Both the position numbers and the translations under genes were made by a program. Below the pieces are notes generated by a model. That model was not told the DNA's origin. It searched no databases and saw only the letters and a list, made by a program, of their open reading frames with translations. DNA of 12,350 bases from JANNRR01 sp031401675 (GTDB lineage: Bacteria; Pseudomonadota; Alphaproteobacteria; Rhodobacterales; Rhodobacteraceae): assembly GCA_031401675.1 (NCBI GenBank), contig JANNRR010000024.1, forward strand, positions 1 through 12,350, given 5' to 3'. Position 1 is the first letter of the stretch, and each line of letters opens with the position of its first letter. Below are positions 6,315-12,214 of the stretch, piece after piece.

Positions 6315-6983
6315 CTACAGCTGGCGAAACGTCGGGACATCTGTCGAATTGTCAAAGAACGGCACCGAGGCCGGCGCAGACCGCCCGGCAAGCAGCGACG
6401 CAACCTCTGCCAATACGATCTCGGTGACAAACGGCAGATCGAAGATGCGGATTTCGGTCAGCGGCACCCATTGCAGATTGCTGAGTTCGTCCGAGGCGCG
6501 GCTGAAATCATCCGGGTTGCCGGACAGGTGCCTGGCATCGGCCAGAAAGAACCGGGCATCGAAGCGGCGCGGATTTCCTGGTGGTGTCACGGCACGGAAT
6601 ACAAATTGCAGGCTATGCGCCGACGGACGGTGGCCAGTGTCCGCAAACCCCTGCCAAACTTGTGGTGGGTCCGGCCAAGGTGCCGGGGTGCCAAGAACCA
6701 GCCCGGCCTCCTCCCACAACTCGCGGATCGCCGCCACAGCCAGAGCCTCCGGGGCCGGCCCGTGCGGCGCGTTGGCGAGGAGCCGCGCCTGACACTTCCG
6801 TTGCAGCGGCTGGGCCAATATCACGTCAGTGTCGCCGCTGTCGACCGCACCACCCGGAAAGACGAACTTTCCCGGCATGAAAGCGGCCCGGAATCCGCGC
6901 TGCCCCATCAGGACTTGCGGACCGTCGGGCATTCTGCGTGCCAAAACAATTGTTGCAGCGTCGCGAATCACGGGTTCGGTCAT
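6315..6983 (-). CDS. NUDIX hydrolase
   Basis: NUDIX enzymes hydrolyse nucleoside diphosphates linked to another group, such as nucleotide sugars, CoA or oxidised nucleotides, with Mg2+ bound by the Nudix box. This 222-residue protein has FMPGKFVFPGGAVDSGD (35-51), typical of the NUDT19-like branch. Its Nudix box runs from E79 to L95: E-x7-REL-W-EE-AGL, with metal-binding Glu88, Glu91 and Glu92. The Gly that usually opens the box, six residues before E79, is a Pro (P73), while the catalytic core is complete. The substrate is unknown. The gene lies 15 bases downstream of the DUF983 gene on the same strand, so the two are probably co-transcribed. The start ATG at 6981-6983 is chosen because the N-terminus (VIRDAATIVLARR) begins the domain at once. 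Confidence 0.88.
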   Translation of the reverse strand: MTEPVIRDAATIVLARRMPDGPQVLMGQRGFRAAFMPGKFVFPGGAVDSGDTDVILAQPLQRKCQARLLANAPHGPAPEALAVAAIRELWEEAGLVLGTPAPWPDPPQVWQGFADTGHRPSAHSLQFVFRAVTPPGNPRRFDARFFLADARHLSGNPDDFSRASDELSNLQWVPLTEIRIFDLPFVTEIVLAEVASLLAGRSAPASVPFFDNSTDVPTFRQL

Positions 6984-6998
6984 GGGCGGCCCTTGGCC

Positions 6999-7406
6999 TC
7001 AGGAAGCAAGCGCACCAAATCCGTGCATCCGTTTTGCCCATTGCAACGCCACCATTGCGCCCTTGAGCCGGGGAAGCAAGTACAGGGACAGGGCAATTGT
7101 TCCGACCGAAAAGATCGAGAACAGCACAAGCGGTTCCGGTCGATAGTGAACAAACGCCCACAGAATCAACGGCGCCATCACATGGCCAACAATCAGAATC
7201 GTCAGGTACGCCGGCCCGTCATCAGCTCTGTGGTGAAGCAAAACCTCGCCGCAGACCGGGCAGGATTCGCGCACTTTCAGATAGCCACTCAGCATCGGGC
7301 CTGCGCCACAGTTCGGGCAGCGCCGGCGCCAGCCACGAAAAAGTGCCAGACGGACTGGTCGTTCCTCGGAATGAGGTGCGGGGCGATGGGCGGGCGAATC
7401 GGACAA
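6999..7406 (-). CDS. DUF983 family zinc-ribbon membrane protein
   Basis: The protein is small. Two CxxC pairs (CPNC and CPVC, about residues 29-53) suggest a zinc ribbon. They are followed by the family phrase LHHRADDGPAYLTILIVGH, two membrane helices (about 66-86 and 92-113) and RLKGAMVALQWAKRMHGFG. DUF983 proteins are common in alphaproteobacteria; their role is unknown. The start is uncertain. No ATG or GTG fits, and a TTG at 7404-7406 gives 135 residues beginning MSDSPAHRPAP, which matches the usual length. The open frame reaches 7511, but the extra residues look unlike the family. It is followed after 15 bases by the NUDIX hydrolase gene, a pairing I recall from Rhodobacterales. Confidence 0.82.
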   Translation of the reverse strand: MSDSPAHRPAPHSEERPVRLALFRGWRRRCPNCGAGPMLSGYLKVRESCPVCGEVLLHHRADDGPAYLTILIVGHVMAPLILWAFVHYRPEPLVLFSIFSVGTIALSLYLLPRLKGAMVALQWAKRMHGFGALAS

Positions 7407-7611
7407 CTGCGGCCTGTGATCAAAGGATACAAGATAGCCTTCCCCCGTCGACACGCAAAGGGGATCAGCCGGGCTGCGTCCCCGTGTCGCAAACTGGTCA
7501 GACCCACCCAAGGAATTCTTGCGTCCCGATCGACGGAACCCGGCGGGTCAATCGTTTGGCATGTACAGCGCGGTCGAACGGACCAGCGTAAGCATAATGT
7601 AGGAGAAGACG
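7407..7611. other. Intergenic region between divergent DUF983 and EF-hand genes
   Basis: About 200 bases, which should hold promoters for both directions. GGAAC at 7535-7539 resembles the -35 element of ECF-sigma promoters, and TCGTTT follows at 7552-7557, but the spacing is short (about 13), so no promoter is claimed. AGGAG at 7601-7605 is a good ribosome site for the EF-hand gene. Confidence 0.35.
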
Positions 7612-8166
7612 ATGACCAATTCGAAAACCCTGTTTGCCGCTGTGCTGGCCGTTGCCGGCGCTGCAATCGTGACCATTCCCGGTTTCGCACTGGCGCAGGG
7701 GATGGGCGAAGGGCGCGGCATGATGCCGAGCTTCGAGACGCTCGATGCCGATGGTGACGGCAAGGTGACCAAGGCGGAGGTGCAGACGTTTCGCGCGAAC
7801 ATGGTCGCCGGGGCGGATGCGAATGGCGACGGGCTGCTCAACCTGGACGAACTGACGGCGCAGGACGCCAAGATGATTCAAGCGATGGCGGCGGACCACG
7901 CGTCCCGGCGTCTGGAGGCGCAGGACGCCGATGGCGATGGTCAATTGAGCGCAGAAGAGTTGCTGGCGCCGCCGATGCCAAGGGCGGCCGCCGTGTTCGA
8001 TCGCCTGGATGCAGACGCTGACGGAGCGGTATCGCAAGAAGAGTTCGCCGCCATCGGTGAAGTGATGGGTCGCCATGGGCGCCAGGGCCACGGAATGGGG
8101 CAGGGCATGCACGACGGTGGCATGCACGACGGTGGCATGCGCGGGCGTATGTCGCCCGAAGAATAG
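7612..8166 (+). CDS. Exported EF-hand calcium-binding protein
   Basis: This 184-residue protein has a signal peptide (about 1-28: basic MTNSK, hydrophobic core, ALA-Q cleavage site), so it should act in the periplasm. Four EF-hand calcium loops are visible: DADGDGKVTKAE (45-56), DANGDGLLNLDE (69-80), DADGDGQLSAEE (105-116) and DADADGAVSQEE (133-144). All have Asp or Asn at positions 1, 3 and 5 and Glu at 12. The C-terminal tail is rich in His, Met and Gly and carries a tandem HDGGM repeat, which could bind a transition metal. AGGAG lies 6 bases before the ATG. Only about 80 bases separate it from the sigma factor start, so co-transcription with the sigma/anti-sigma/metal-sensor genes is likely. 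A role as a calcium- or metal-responsive partner of that module is inference. Confidence 0.85.
   Translation: MTNSKTLFAAVLAVAGAAIVTIPGFALAQGMGEGRGMMPSFETLDADGDGKVTKAEVQTFRANMVAGADANGDGLLNLDELTAQDAKMIQAMAADHASRRLEAQDADGDGQLSAEELLAPPMPRAAAVFDRLDADADGAVSQEEFAAIGEVMGRHGRQGHGMGQGMHDGGMHDGGMRGRMSPEE
8103..8139 (+). repeat. 15-bp tandem repeat encoding HDGGM units
   Basis: The unit GGCATGCACGACGGT occurs twice in a row (8103-8132), followed by a partial third copy (GGCATGC). It adds His-Asp-Gly-Gly-Met blocks to the C-terminus of the EF-hand protein. Its length keeps the frame, so copy number can vary without breaking the gene. Confidence 0.8.
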
Positions 8167-8247
8167 AGCATGTTGAGTGTCGCGCCCGGCAATGCCCGGG
8201 CGCGGTCAATTGTCTCGATCCCGGTTTCGCGGTACGCCAGAGGCGTG

Positions 8248-8832
8248 ATGACCATGCCCTACGATACGCTAAGCGAAGTCTCGGACGAGGCCTTGCTGGT
8301 TCTGTATGCCAACGGTGATCCGTCGGCGGCGCGTGTCCTGACACTGCGGTTGACGCCGCGCGTTCTGGGATTCGCTGCGCGGATGCTGGGCGACCGGGCC
8401 TTGGCGGAGGATGTGGCGCAGGAGGCGATGCTACGCCTGTGGCGGATTGCCGCGGACTGGCGTCAGGACGAGGCCAAGGTGTTAACCTGGCTGTACCGTG
8501 TCGCGTCGAACCTGTGCACGGACCAGTTGCGGCGTCGTCGGTCTGTCCCACTTGAGTCCGTGGCTGAACCCGAGGACGGCAAGCCGGGCGTTCTGGCCGG
8601 TTTGATCGAGGCGGAAAGGGCTGCGGCGCTGAAAGATGCCCTGGCGCAATTGCCGGACCGGCAGCGCCAATCGGTGGTGTTGCGGCATTTAGAGGGGCTT
8701 TCCAACCCACAGATTGCTGAAGTGATGGATATTGGGGTGGAAGCGGTAGAAAGTCTGACGGCGCGCGGTAAGCGGGCGCTTGCGGCAGCACTGGCCGGAC
8801 AGCGCGAGGAGTTGGGATATGAACAGGAATGA
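8248..8832 (+). CDS. ECF-type RNA polymerase sigma factor
   Basis: The protein directs RNA polymerase to a dedicated promoter set. It has 194 residues. Region 2 is at about 31-97: MLGDRALAEDVAQEAMLRLW for core binding and WLYRVASNLCTDQLRRRR for -10 recognition. Region 4 is at about 130-182: LAQLPDRQRQSVVLRHLEGL, then a helix-turn-helix NPQIAEVMDIGVEAVESLTA. There is no region 3 or 1, as in ECF factors. ATG 8248 is chosen because AGAGG lies just upstream and the domain starts soon after. The open frame extends back to 8170, but those residues do not look like family sequence. The gene overlaps the next one by 14 bases, the classical layout for a sigma factor and its anti-sigma partner. Confidence 0.9.
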   Translation: MTMPYDTLSEVSDEALLVLYANGDPSAARVLTLRLTPRVLGFAARMLGDRALAEDVAQEAMLRLWRIAADWRQDEAKVLTWLYRVASNLCTDQLRRRRSVPLESVAEPEDGKPGVLAGLIEAERAAALKDALAQLPDRQRQSVVLRHLEGLSNPQIAEVMDIGVEAVESLTARGKRALAAALAGQREELGYEQE

Positions 8833-9223
8833 CCCAAAATTGAATGGCAGTTTCGACGCCGAGCTTGAAAGCCTGTTTGCGTCCGCCCGAATTAATCCGC
8901 CGGAGCCGACGCCGGCACTGTTGGACCGGGTCTTGTCCGACAGTCTTCGGCTTCAGCCGTTGCCACGGCGCTTTGACGCCGGACGATCCCCGAACGCCCG
9001 TCGCAACGGATGGCGCGGTTTGCTTGATGGATTGGGGGGCTGGCCGGCGGTCAGCGGATTGGCAACTGCGACGGTGGTGGGAATATGGATCGGATACAAC
9101 CCGCCGACGACATTGGCCGGGCTTGCCGACGGGGTGCTTGGCACCGCGTTCTCGGGCGCGGGTGCGGAGTTGGATCAAATTGACTTGCTGCCAAGTTTTG
9201 ACGGCTATCTGGCGGAAGGCTGA
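8819..9223 (+). CDS. Small one-helix membrane protein, candidate anti-sigma factor
   Basis: This 134-residue protein has a soluble, acidic N-terminal part (1-70, with FDAELESLFASARINPPEPT), a single hydrophobic segment at about 73-93 (GWPAVSGLATATVVGIWIGY) and a short C-terminal part ending LLPSFDGYLAEG. No zinc anti-sigma motif (HxxxCxxC) is present. GAGGAG lies 8 bases before the ATG, and the start overlaps the sigma factor gene by 14 bases. It ends 3 bases before the metal-sensor-like gene. Position and topology suggest it holds the sigma factor at the membrane, but its sequence matches no anti-sigma family that I recognise. Homologues in this setting are sometimes mislabelled as dihydroorotate dehydrogenase, and nothing of that enzyme is visible here. 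Confidence 0.7.
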   Translation: MNRNDPKLNGSFDAELESLFASARINPPEPTPALLDRVLSDSLRLQPLPRRFDAGRSPNARRNGWRGLLDGLGGWPAVSGLATATVVGIWIGYNPPTTLAGLADGVLGTAFSGAGAELDQIDLLPSFDGYLAEG

Positions 9224-9226
9224 GCG

Positions 9227-9775
9227 ATGAATGACCCCGTTTCACCTTCCCGGCAACCCGCAGCGCCTTCATTGGGCGCGGTGCCACCATCCGATCCGCG
9301 TTCACGTCGCCTGCTGAAGTGGGTTTTGGCCGGTTCCCTGGCGCTTAACCTGGTGGTTTTCGGGATCATCGGCGGGGCAACGCTGCGATATGCCGGGCAC
9401 GGACCGCGCCCGATGATGGTGCGGGACCTGAACTTTGGTCCCTTCACCGAAGCATTGGCACCTCAGGATCGCATGGCTTTGCGGCGAGCATTTGTGGAGA
9501 GATCCGATGGGTTCGTTGCGTCGCGCGAACAAGTGCAGGCAGAGTTCGAGCCGTTGCTAAAGGCTCTTCGCGCCAGTCCGTTTGCCCCTGACGACCTGAG
9601 TGCCGCAATTAACGAGCAGCGACGCCGGGCCGAGGGCCGCGCCGGACTTGGTCAGAAGCTGCTGGTCGAGCATCTGGTCGCCATGACGCAGAGCGAACGC
9701 ATCGGCTTCGCTGATCGGCTGGAACGGGCCCTGCAGCATGGCAGAGAACGTGGATCCCGGGTAGTGAACGACTAG
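9227..9775 (+). CDS. Periplasmic heavy-metal-sensor-like membrane protein
   Basis: The protein has 182 residues. A cytoplasmic Pro-rich N-terminus is followed by one membrane helix (about 29-52, LLKWVLAGSLALNLVVFGII) and a helical periplasmic domain. That domain contains LAPQDRMALRRAFVER (78-92), SREQVQAEFEPLLKALRASPF (99-119) and LLVEHLVAMTQSERIGFADRL (145-165). This is the layout of the CnrX/Spy-like heavy-metal-resistance domain family, in which the helical domain senses metal or envelope stress and signals to an ECF sigma factor. No obvious metal-ligand cluster is seen except H58 and H149. It is the last gene of the sigma operon. Its TAG stop touches the inverted repeat of the IS630 element, so the native 3' end may have been altered by the insertion. 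The ligand is unknown. Confidence 0.78.
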   Translation: MNDPVSPSRQPAAPSLGAVPPSDPRSRRLLKWVLAGSLALNLVVFGIIGGATLRYAGHGPRPMMVRDLNFGPFTEALAPQDRMALRRAFVERSDGFVASREQVQAEFEPLLKALRASPFAPDDLSAAINEQRRRAEGRAGLGQKLLVEHLVAMTQSERIGFADRLERALQHGRERGSRVVND

Positions 9776-9865
9776 AGCGGGATGTTGCTTGAGTGAATCG
9801 TGAGGGATTCCCTGTTGGGTTGATTTCTGATTCACCATGGAGGCTGGGTATGGAGGCCGGCCTGC

Positions 9866-10319
9866 ATGACAAAACCCCTTTCGATGGACATCTGGGAGCG
9901 TGCGATGGCGTTGCTTGATGCGGGCGAGACGGTGCGCGCGGTGGCGGATACCTTGAGCGTGGCACCGTCGAGCGTGGTGGAGTGGTCGGAGCGGCGGCCG
10001 GCCACGGGTCGCGCCGCGCCGGGCAAGATCGGCGGGCATGTGCCGCGCAAGATCCGGGATGAGCAGGCGGACTGGTTGCGCGCCCGGATGGCGGAGGGGG
10101 CCTTCACCCTGCGCGGCCTGGTGGCCGAACTGGCCGGGCGCGGGCTTAGGGTCGATTACCGCACGATGTGGACTTTCGCCCATGGCGAGGGGCTCAGCTT
10201 CAAAAAAAACCGTACTCGCCAGTGAGCAGGAGCGGCCCGACATCGCCCGCAAGCGCTCCCGCTGGAAGGCGCGTCAGGGCAGCATCGACCTGAAACGGCT
10301 GGTATTCATCGATGAGAGT
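9866..10319 (+). pseudogene. IS630-family transposase, N-terminal part (frame change, interrupted)
   Basis: This is the first part of an IS630/Tc1-type DDE transposase. ATG 9866 follows GGAGG. Residues 1-60 form the helix-turn-helix DNA-binding domain (LDAGETVRAVADTLSVAPSS). EGAFTLRGLVAELAGRGLRV and MWTFAHGEGLSFKK follow. At the A8 run (10202-10209) the frame ends after FKKNRTRQ (TGA at 10223-10225). The family sequence resumes one frame over as KKTVLASEQERPDIARKRSR, then LKRLVFIDES with the first catalytic Asp. The reading breaks at 10319 where the IS110 element begins. Whether the A8 run is a frameshift signal or a mutation cannot be told from one copy. Confidence 0.85.
10202..10209 (+). 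other. A8 run at the IS630 transposase frame change
   Basis: Eight A follow TTC exactly where the transposase shifts frame. With seven A the reading TTC AAA AAA ACC GTA would be continuous. This is either a one-base expansion or a slippage site that restores the frame in some transcripts or translations. Confidence 0.65.
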
Positions 10320-10346
10320 GAGCCATTGAAGGCGCCATTGATGGTG

Positions 10347-10422
10347 TGGATGGCTCCTGCTCCCGGCGTCGCAATGCGCCATTATGGGGTTATCGTTTGA
10401 CCCCGAGCAAAGGAGCCATCCA
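10347..10422 (+). promoter_or_regulatory. Inverted repeat covering the IS110 recombinase ribosome site
   Basis: TGGATGGCTCC (10347-10357) and GGAGCCATCCA (10412-10422) are perfect 11-base arms, extended by TGCTC/GAGCA after a small bulge. The right arm contains the GGAG ribosome binding site and the first base of the start codon. RNA that reads in from outside and contains both arms could hide the start; a transcript starting between the arms would leave it free. Confidence 0.6.
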
Positions 10423-11432
10423 TGGAAGAGATGACCACAATCGGCCTTGATCTTGCCAAGAGCGTTTTTCAGGTCCACGCCGTCGGTGCCGACGGGAAGA
10501 CCGTGCTGCGTCGCCAGGTTCGGCGTGCCCAGATGCTGGCTTTCTTCGGCACGCTCGCGCCCTGCCTGATCGGCATGGAGGCCTGTGCCGGGGCACATTA
10601 TTGGGCGCGGGAGTTGACCGGGCTTGGACACGAAGTGCGGCTGATGCCACCGTCCTACGTGAAGCCCTATGTGAAGCGCGGCAAAACGGACGCGGTGGAT
10701 GCGGAAGCCATTTGTGAAGCGGTGACGCGACCGAACATGCGCTTTGTGCCAATCAAAACCGAAGATCAGCAAGCTGTCTTGATGACCCATCGCGCCCGGG
10801 ATTTCCTCGTGCGCCAACTGACGCAGATCACGAATTCGATCCGGGCGCATCTGGGCGAGTTCGGTATTGTCGCGCCCAAAGGCATCCATAATGTCGAGCG
10901 TTTGCTCGCCATGGCGGAAGCGGCCGTGCTGCCGGACAGTGCGCGCAAGCCGATCTTGCTGCTCGCGGACCAGTTTCGTGACACCCACCGACGGATCGAC
11001 AACCTCACCGCCGATATCCGGGTGGCTGCCAATGATGACGCGGTTGCGCGTCGCTTGCAGACCATTCCCGGGATCGGGCCGATCACGTCGAGTGCGATTG
11101 CGGCCACGGTGTTAGATGCGTCGAACTTCAAAGCCGCCCGCGACCTGGCCGCCTGGATCGGACTGACGCCGAAGCCGCATTCGAGCGGCGGCAAGGAGCG
11201 GCTGGGGAAAATATCGAAGATGGGCAACCGTTACCTCCGCCGCCTGCTCTATCTCGGGGCGATGGGGCTGATCACGGCCCGAAGCCGAAGGGCAGCTGGT
11301 GAAGATTGGCTTTGGAAAATGCTGCAACGCAAGCCCCTGAAGCTGGTCGCCATCGCGCTTGCCAACCGCATGGCCCGAACGGTCTGGGCCTTGCTCAGGA
11401 CCGGCGAGAGCTACCGGGCCATGCCCGGCTGA
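10422..11432 (+). CDS. IS110-family (IS1111-group) DEDD recombinase
   Basis: This 336-residue recombinase moves its element through a Holliday-junction-like strand exchange, guided by an RNA made by the element. The N-terminal RuvC-like DEDD domain has D10 (TIGLDLAKSVFQVHAV), E53 (IGMEACAGAHYWA) and D90/D93 (KTDAVDAEAICEA). A helical linker follows at about 115-210. The C-terminal Tnp domain begins at LQTIPGIGPITSSAIAATV (212-230) and carries the conserved GLTPKPHSSGGKERLGKISK, with the candidate nucleophile serine at 254/255. The closing MGNRYLRRLLYLGA and ALANRMARTVWALL are typical. Length is normal and no damage is seen. AGGAG at 10411-10415 fits the ATG at 10422. Confidence 0.93.
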   Translation: MEEMTTIGLDLAKSVFQVHAVGADGKTVLRRQVRRAQMLAFFGTLAPCLIGMEACAGAHYWARELTGLGHEVRLMPPSYVKPYVKRGKTDAVDAEAICEAVTRPNMRFVPIKTEDQQAVLMTHRARDFLVRQLTQITNSIRAHLGEFGIVAPKGIHNVERLLAMAEAAVLPDSARKPILLLADQFRDTHRRIDNLTADIRVAANDDAVARRLQTIPGIGPITSSAIAATVLDASNFKAARDLAAWIGLTPKPHSSGGKERLGKISKMGNRYLRRLLYLGAMGLITARSRRAAGEDWLWKMLQRKPLKLVAIALANRMARTVWALLRTGESYRAMPG

Positions 11433-11712
11433 AACGGAACTTGGCCCTTCGGGGCCATGCAAGATGGTAAGGCGCAGAGTGGGATGATGGCAAACTGACG
11501 GACAAAAGGAAATGGACACCCCGTTCGAACCGAAGCGCATCAAAGCGCGGGCCATTGATTGGGACCAGATCCAAGCGGAATTCATCAGGGCGCGCGGCAC
11601 TCATGCCGCATCTTCGACGCCGAATACATGGCCGCAGCCGACCAGATGCCAAAAGACCAAAGAGCCCTTGCTTAGCAGAAGCCATCCATACACGGTTCGA
11701 GCCCAATGGCGA
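11433..11712 (+). ncRNA. Candidate bridge/seek RNA region of the IS1111-type element
   Basis: About 280 bases without a gene between the recombinase stop and the element end. In IS1111-group elements this 3' end encodes the structured RNA that binds both target and donor DNA. Eleven bases after the stop lies a strong hairpin, TGGCCC-TTCG-GGGCCA (11442-11457). Near the other end AAGACCAA (11653-11660) matches eight bases of the right target flank (11719-11726). ATTCATC (11580-11586) matches seven bases of the left target flank (10304-10310). These short matches could be chance. The RNA boundaries cannot be fixed by eye. A plus-strand frame beginning at 11512 runs through here only because it joins the IS630 remainder; those first about 67 residues are not transposase-like. 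Confidence 0.5.
11442..11457 (+). terminator. UUCG-capped hairpin after the recombinase stop
   Basis: A six-base perfect stem TGGCCC/GGGCCA closed by a TTCG tetraloop, an unusually stable RNA fold. No T run follows, so it is a weak candidate for intrinsic termination. It may equally be the 5' stem of the element's guide RNA or an mRNA-stabilising end. Confidence 0.4.
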
Positions 11713-12201
11713 ACGGCCAAGACCAACATGGCTCCGCTGCGTGGGTGGGCGGCGCGGGGCCTGAGGCTGATCGGGCGCGCCCCCGTCGGACACTGGAATA
11801 CCATGACCTTCGTCGCTGCTCTGCGCCACAACGGGATCGTGGCCCCTTGGGTCATCGATGGACCGATCAACGGCGAAACGTTCCGCACCTATGTCGAGCA
11901 GGTGCTGGTCCCGGAATTGCACGAGGGCGACATCGTCATTCTCGACATCCTCGGCAGTCACAAGGCTCCCGCCATCCGCCACGCGATCCGGGCAGCGGGC
12001 GCGCGGCTTCTCTTCCTGCCCGCATACTCGCCTGATCTCAACCCTATCAAACAGGTCTTTGCCAAGCTCAAACACCTCCTGCGAAAAGCGGCAGAACGCA
12101 GCAGGGAGGCCGTCTGGCGAAGAGTAGGCGACCTCTTCGAACTGCTCACTCCGCAGGAATGCGAAAACTACCTCAGAAACTCAGGATACGGTTCCGTCTA
12201 A
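11713..12201 (+). pseudogene. IS630-family transposase, C-terminal part with Glu-to-Lys change
   Basis: This is the second part of the split IS630 transposase: TAKTNMAPLRGWAARGLRL, WNTMTFVAALRHNGIVAPWV, YVEQVLVPELHEGDIVILD, SHKAPAIRHAIRAAGARLLF and YLRNSGYGSV, ending at TAA 12199-12201. The second catalytic Asp is the GAC at 11944-11946 (VILDILGSH, where relatives have DNLGSH). Exactly 34 residues later, where the family has Glu (DLNPIEQ), the codon at 12049-12051 is AAA (DLNPIKQ). The DD34E triad is therefore DD34K, which should abolish catalysis. Apart from this and the IS110 insertion the sequence is well preserved. Confidence 0.88.
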
Positions 12202-12214
12202 CATCATCCCGCTT

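Larger units (their letters stand above)
10320..11712 (+). mobile_element. IS110-family (IS1111-group) insertion sequence, apparently complete
   Basis: About 1.39 kb, placed inside the IS630 transposase between AGT (codon of FIDES) and ACG (codon of TAKTNMAPLRGW). Removing it joins the halves as FIDES-TAKTNMAPLRGW in frame. The subterminal inverted repeats GCCATTG (10322-10328) and CAATGGC (11704-11710) lie two bases from each end and are both flanked by GA on the outside. IS1111-type elements have subterminal rather than terminal repeats. If GA is a shared crossover dinucleotide, the boundaries shift by two bases. The recombinase gene is intact and the long non-coding part lies downstream of it, as in the IS1111 group. 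Confidence 0.85.
9775..12214 (+). mobile_element. IS630-family insertion sequence, split by an IS110-family element
   Basis: Terminal inverted repeats AGCGGGATG (9776-9784) and CATCCCGCT (12205-12213) frame a transposase whose two halves lie at 9866-10319 and 11713-12201. Without the inner IS110 element the length is about 1.05 kb, normal for IS630. A TA, the preferred IS630 target, directly precedes the left end at 9773-9774. On the right the nearest TA is several bases out (12219-12220), so the exact right end is uncertain. An internal inverted pair GTGAATC (9793-9799) and GATTCAC (9829-9835) sits before the transposase start. Confidence 0.85.

Noticed and set aside
7535..7560. ECF-type promoter upstream of the EF-hand gene (GGAAC with TCGTTT)
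   Set aside because: The spacing of about 13 bases is too short for an ECF promoter, and GGAAC is common by chance.
6471..7757. Plus-strand 428-residue open frame over the NUDIX and DUF983 genes
   Set aside because: It runs antisense to two recognised families, is rich in Arg/Gln, shows no motif and extends into the EF-hand gene.
7838..9178. Minus-strand 446-residue open frame across the EF-hand, sigma factor and anti-sigma genes
   Set aside because: It is a Pro/Arg-rich antisense shadow of recognised genes, with no domain and no start context. GC-rich coding DNA commonly leaves such frames open.
10322..10341. Direct repeat GCCATTGA (10322-10329 and 10334-10341) as an array
   Set aside because: Only two 8-base units at the end of the IS110 element; too little for a repeat array or CRISPR.
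11512..11712. N-terminal part of the plus-strand frame starting at 11512, read as a transposase start
   Set aside because: These codons lie inside the IS110 non-coding 3' end and only happen to be in frame with the IS630 remainder; transposase homology starts at about 11713.
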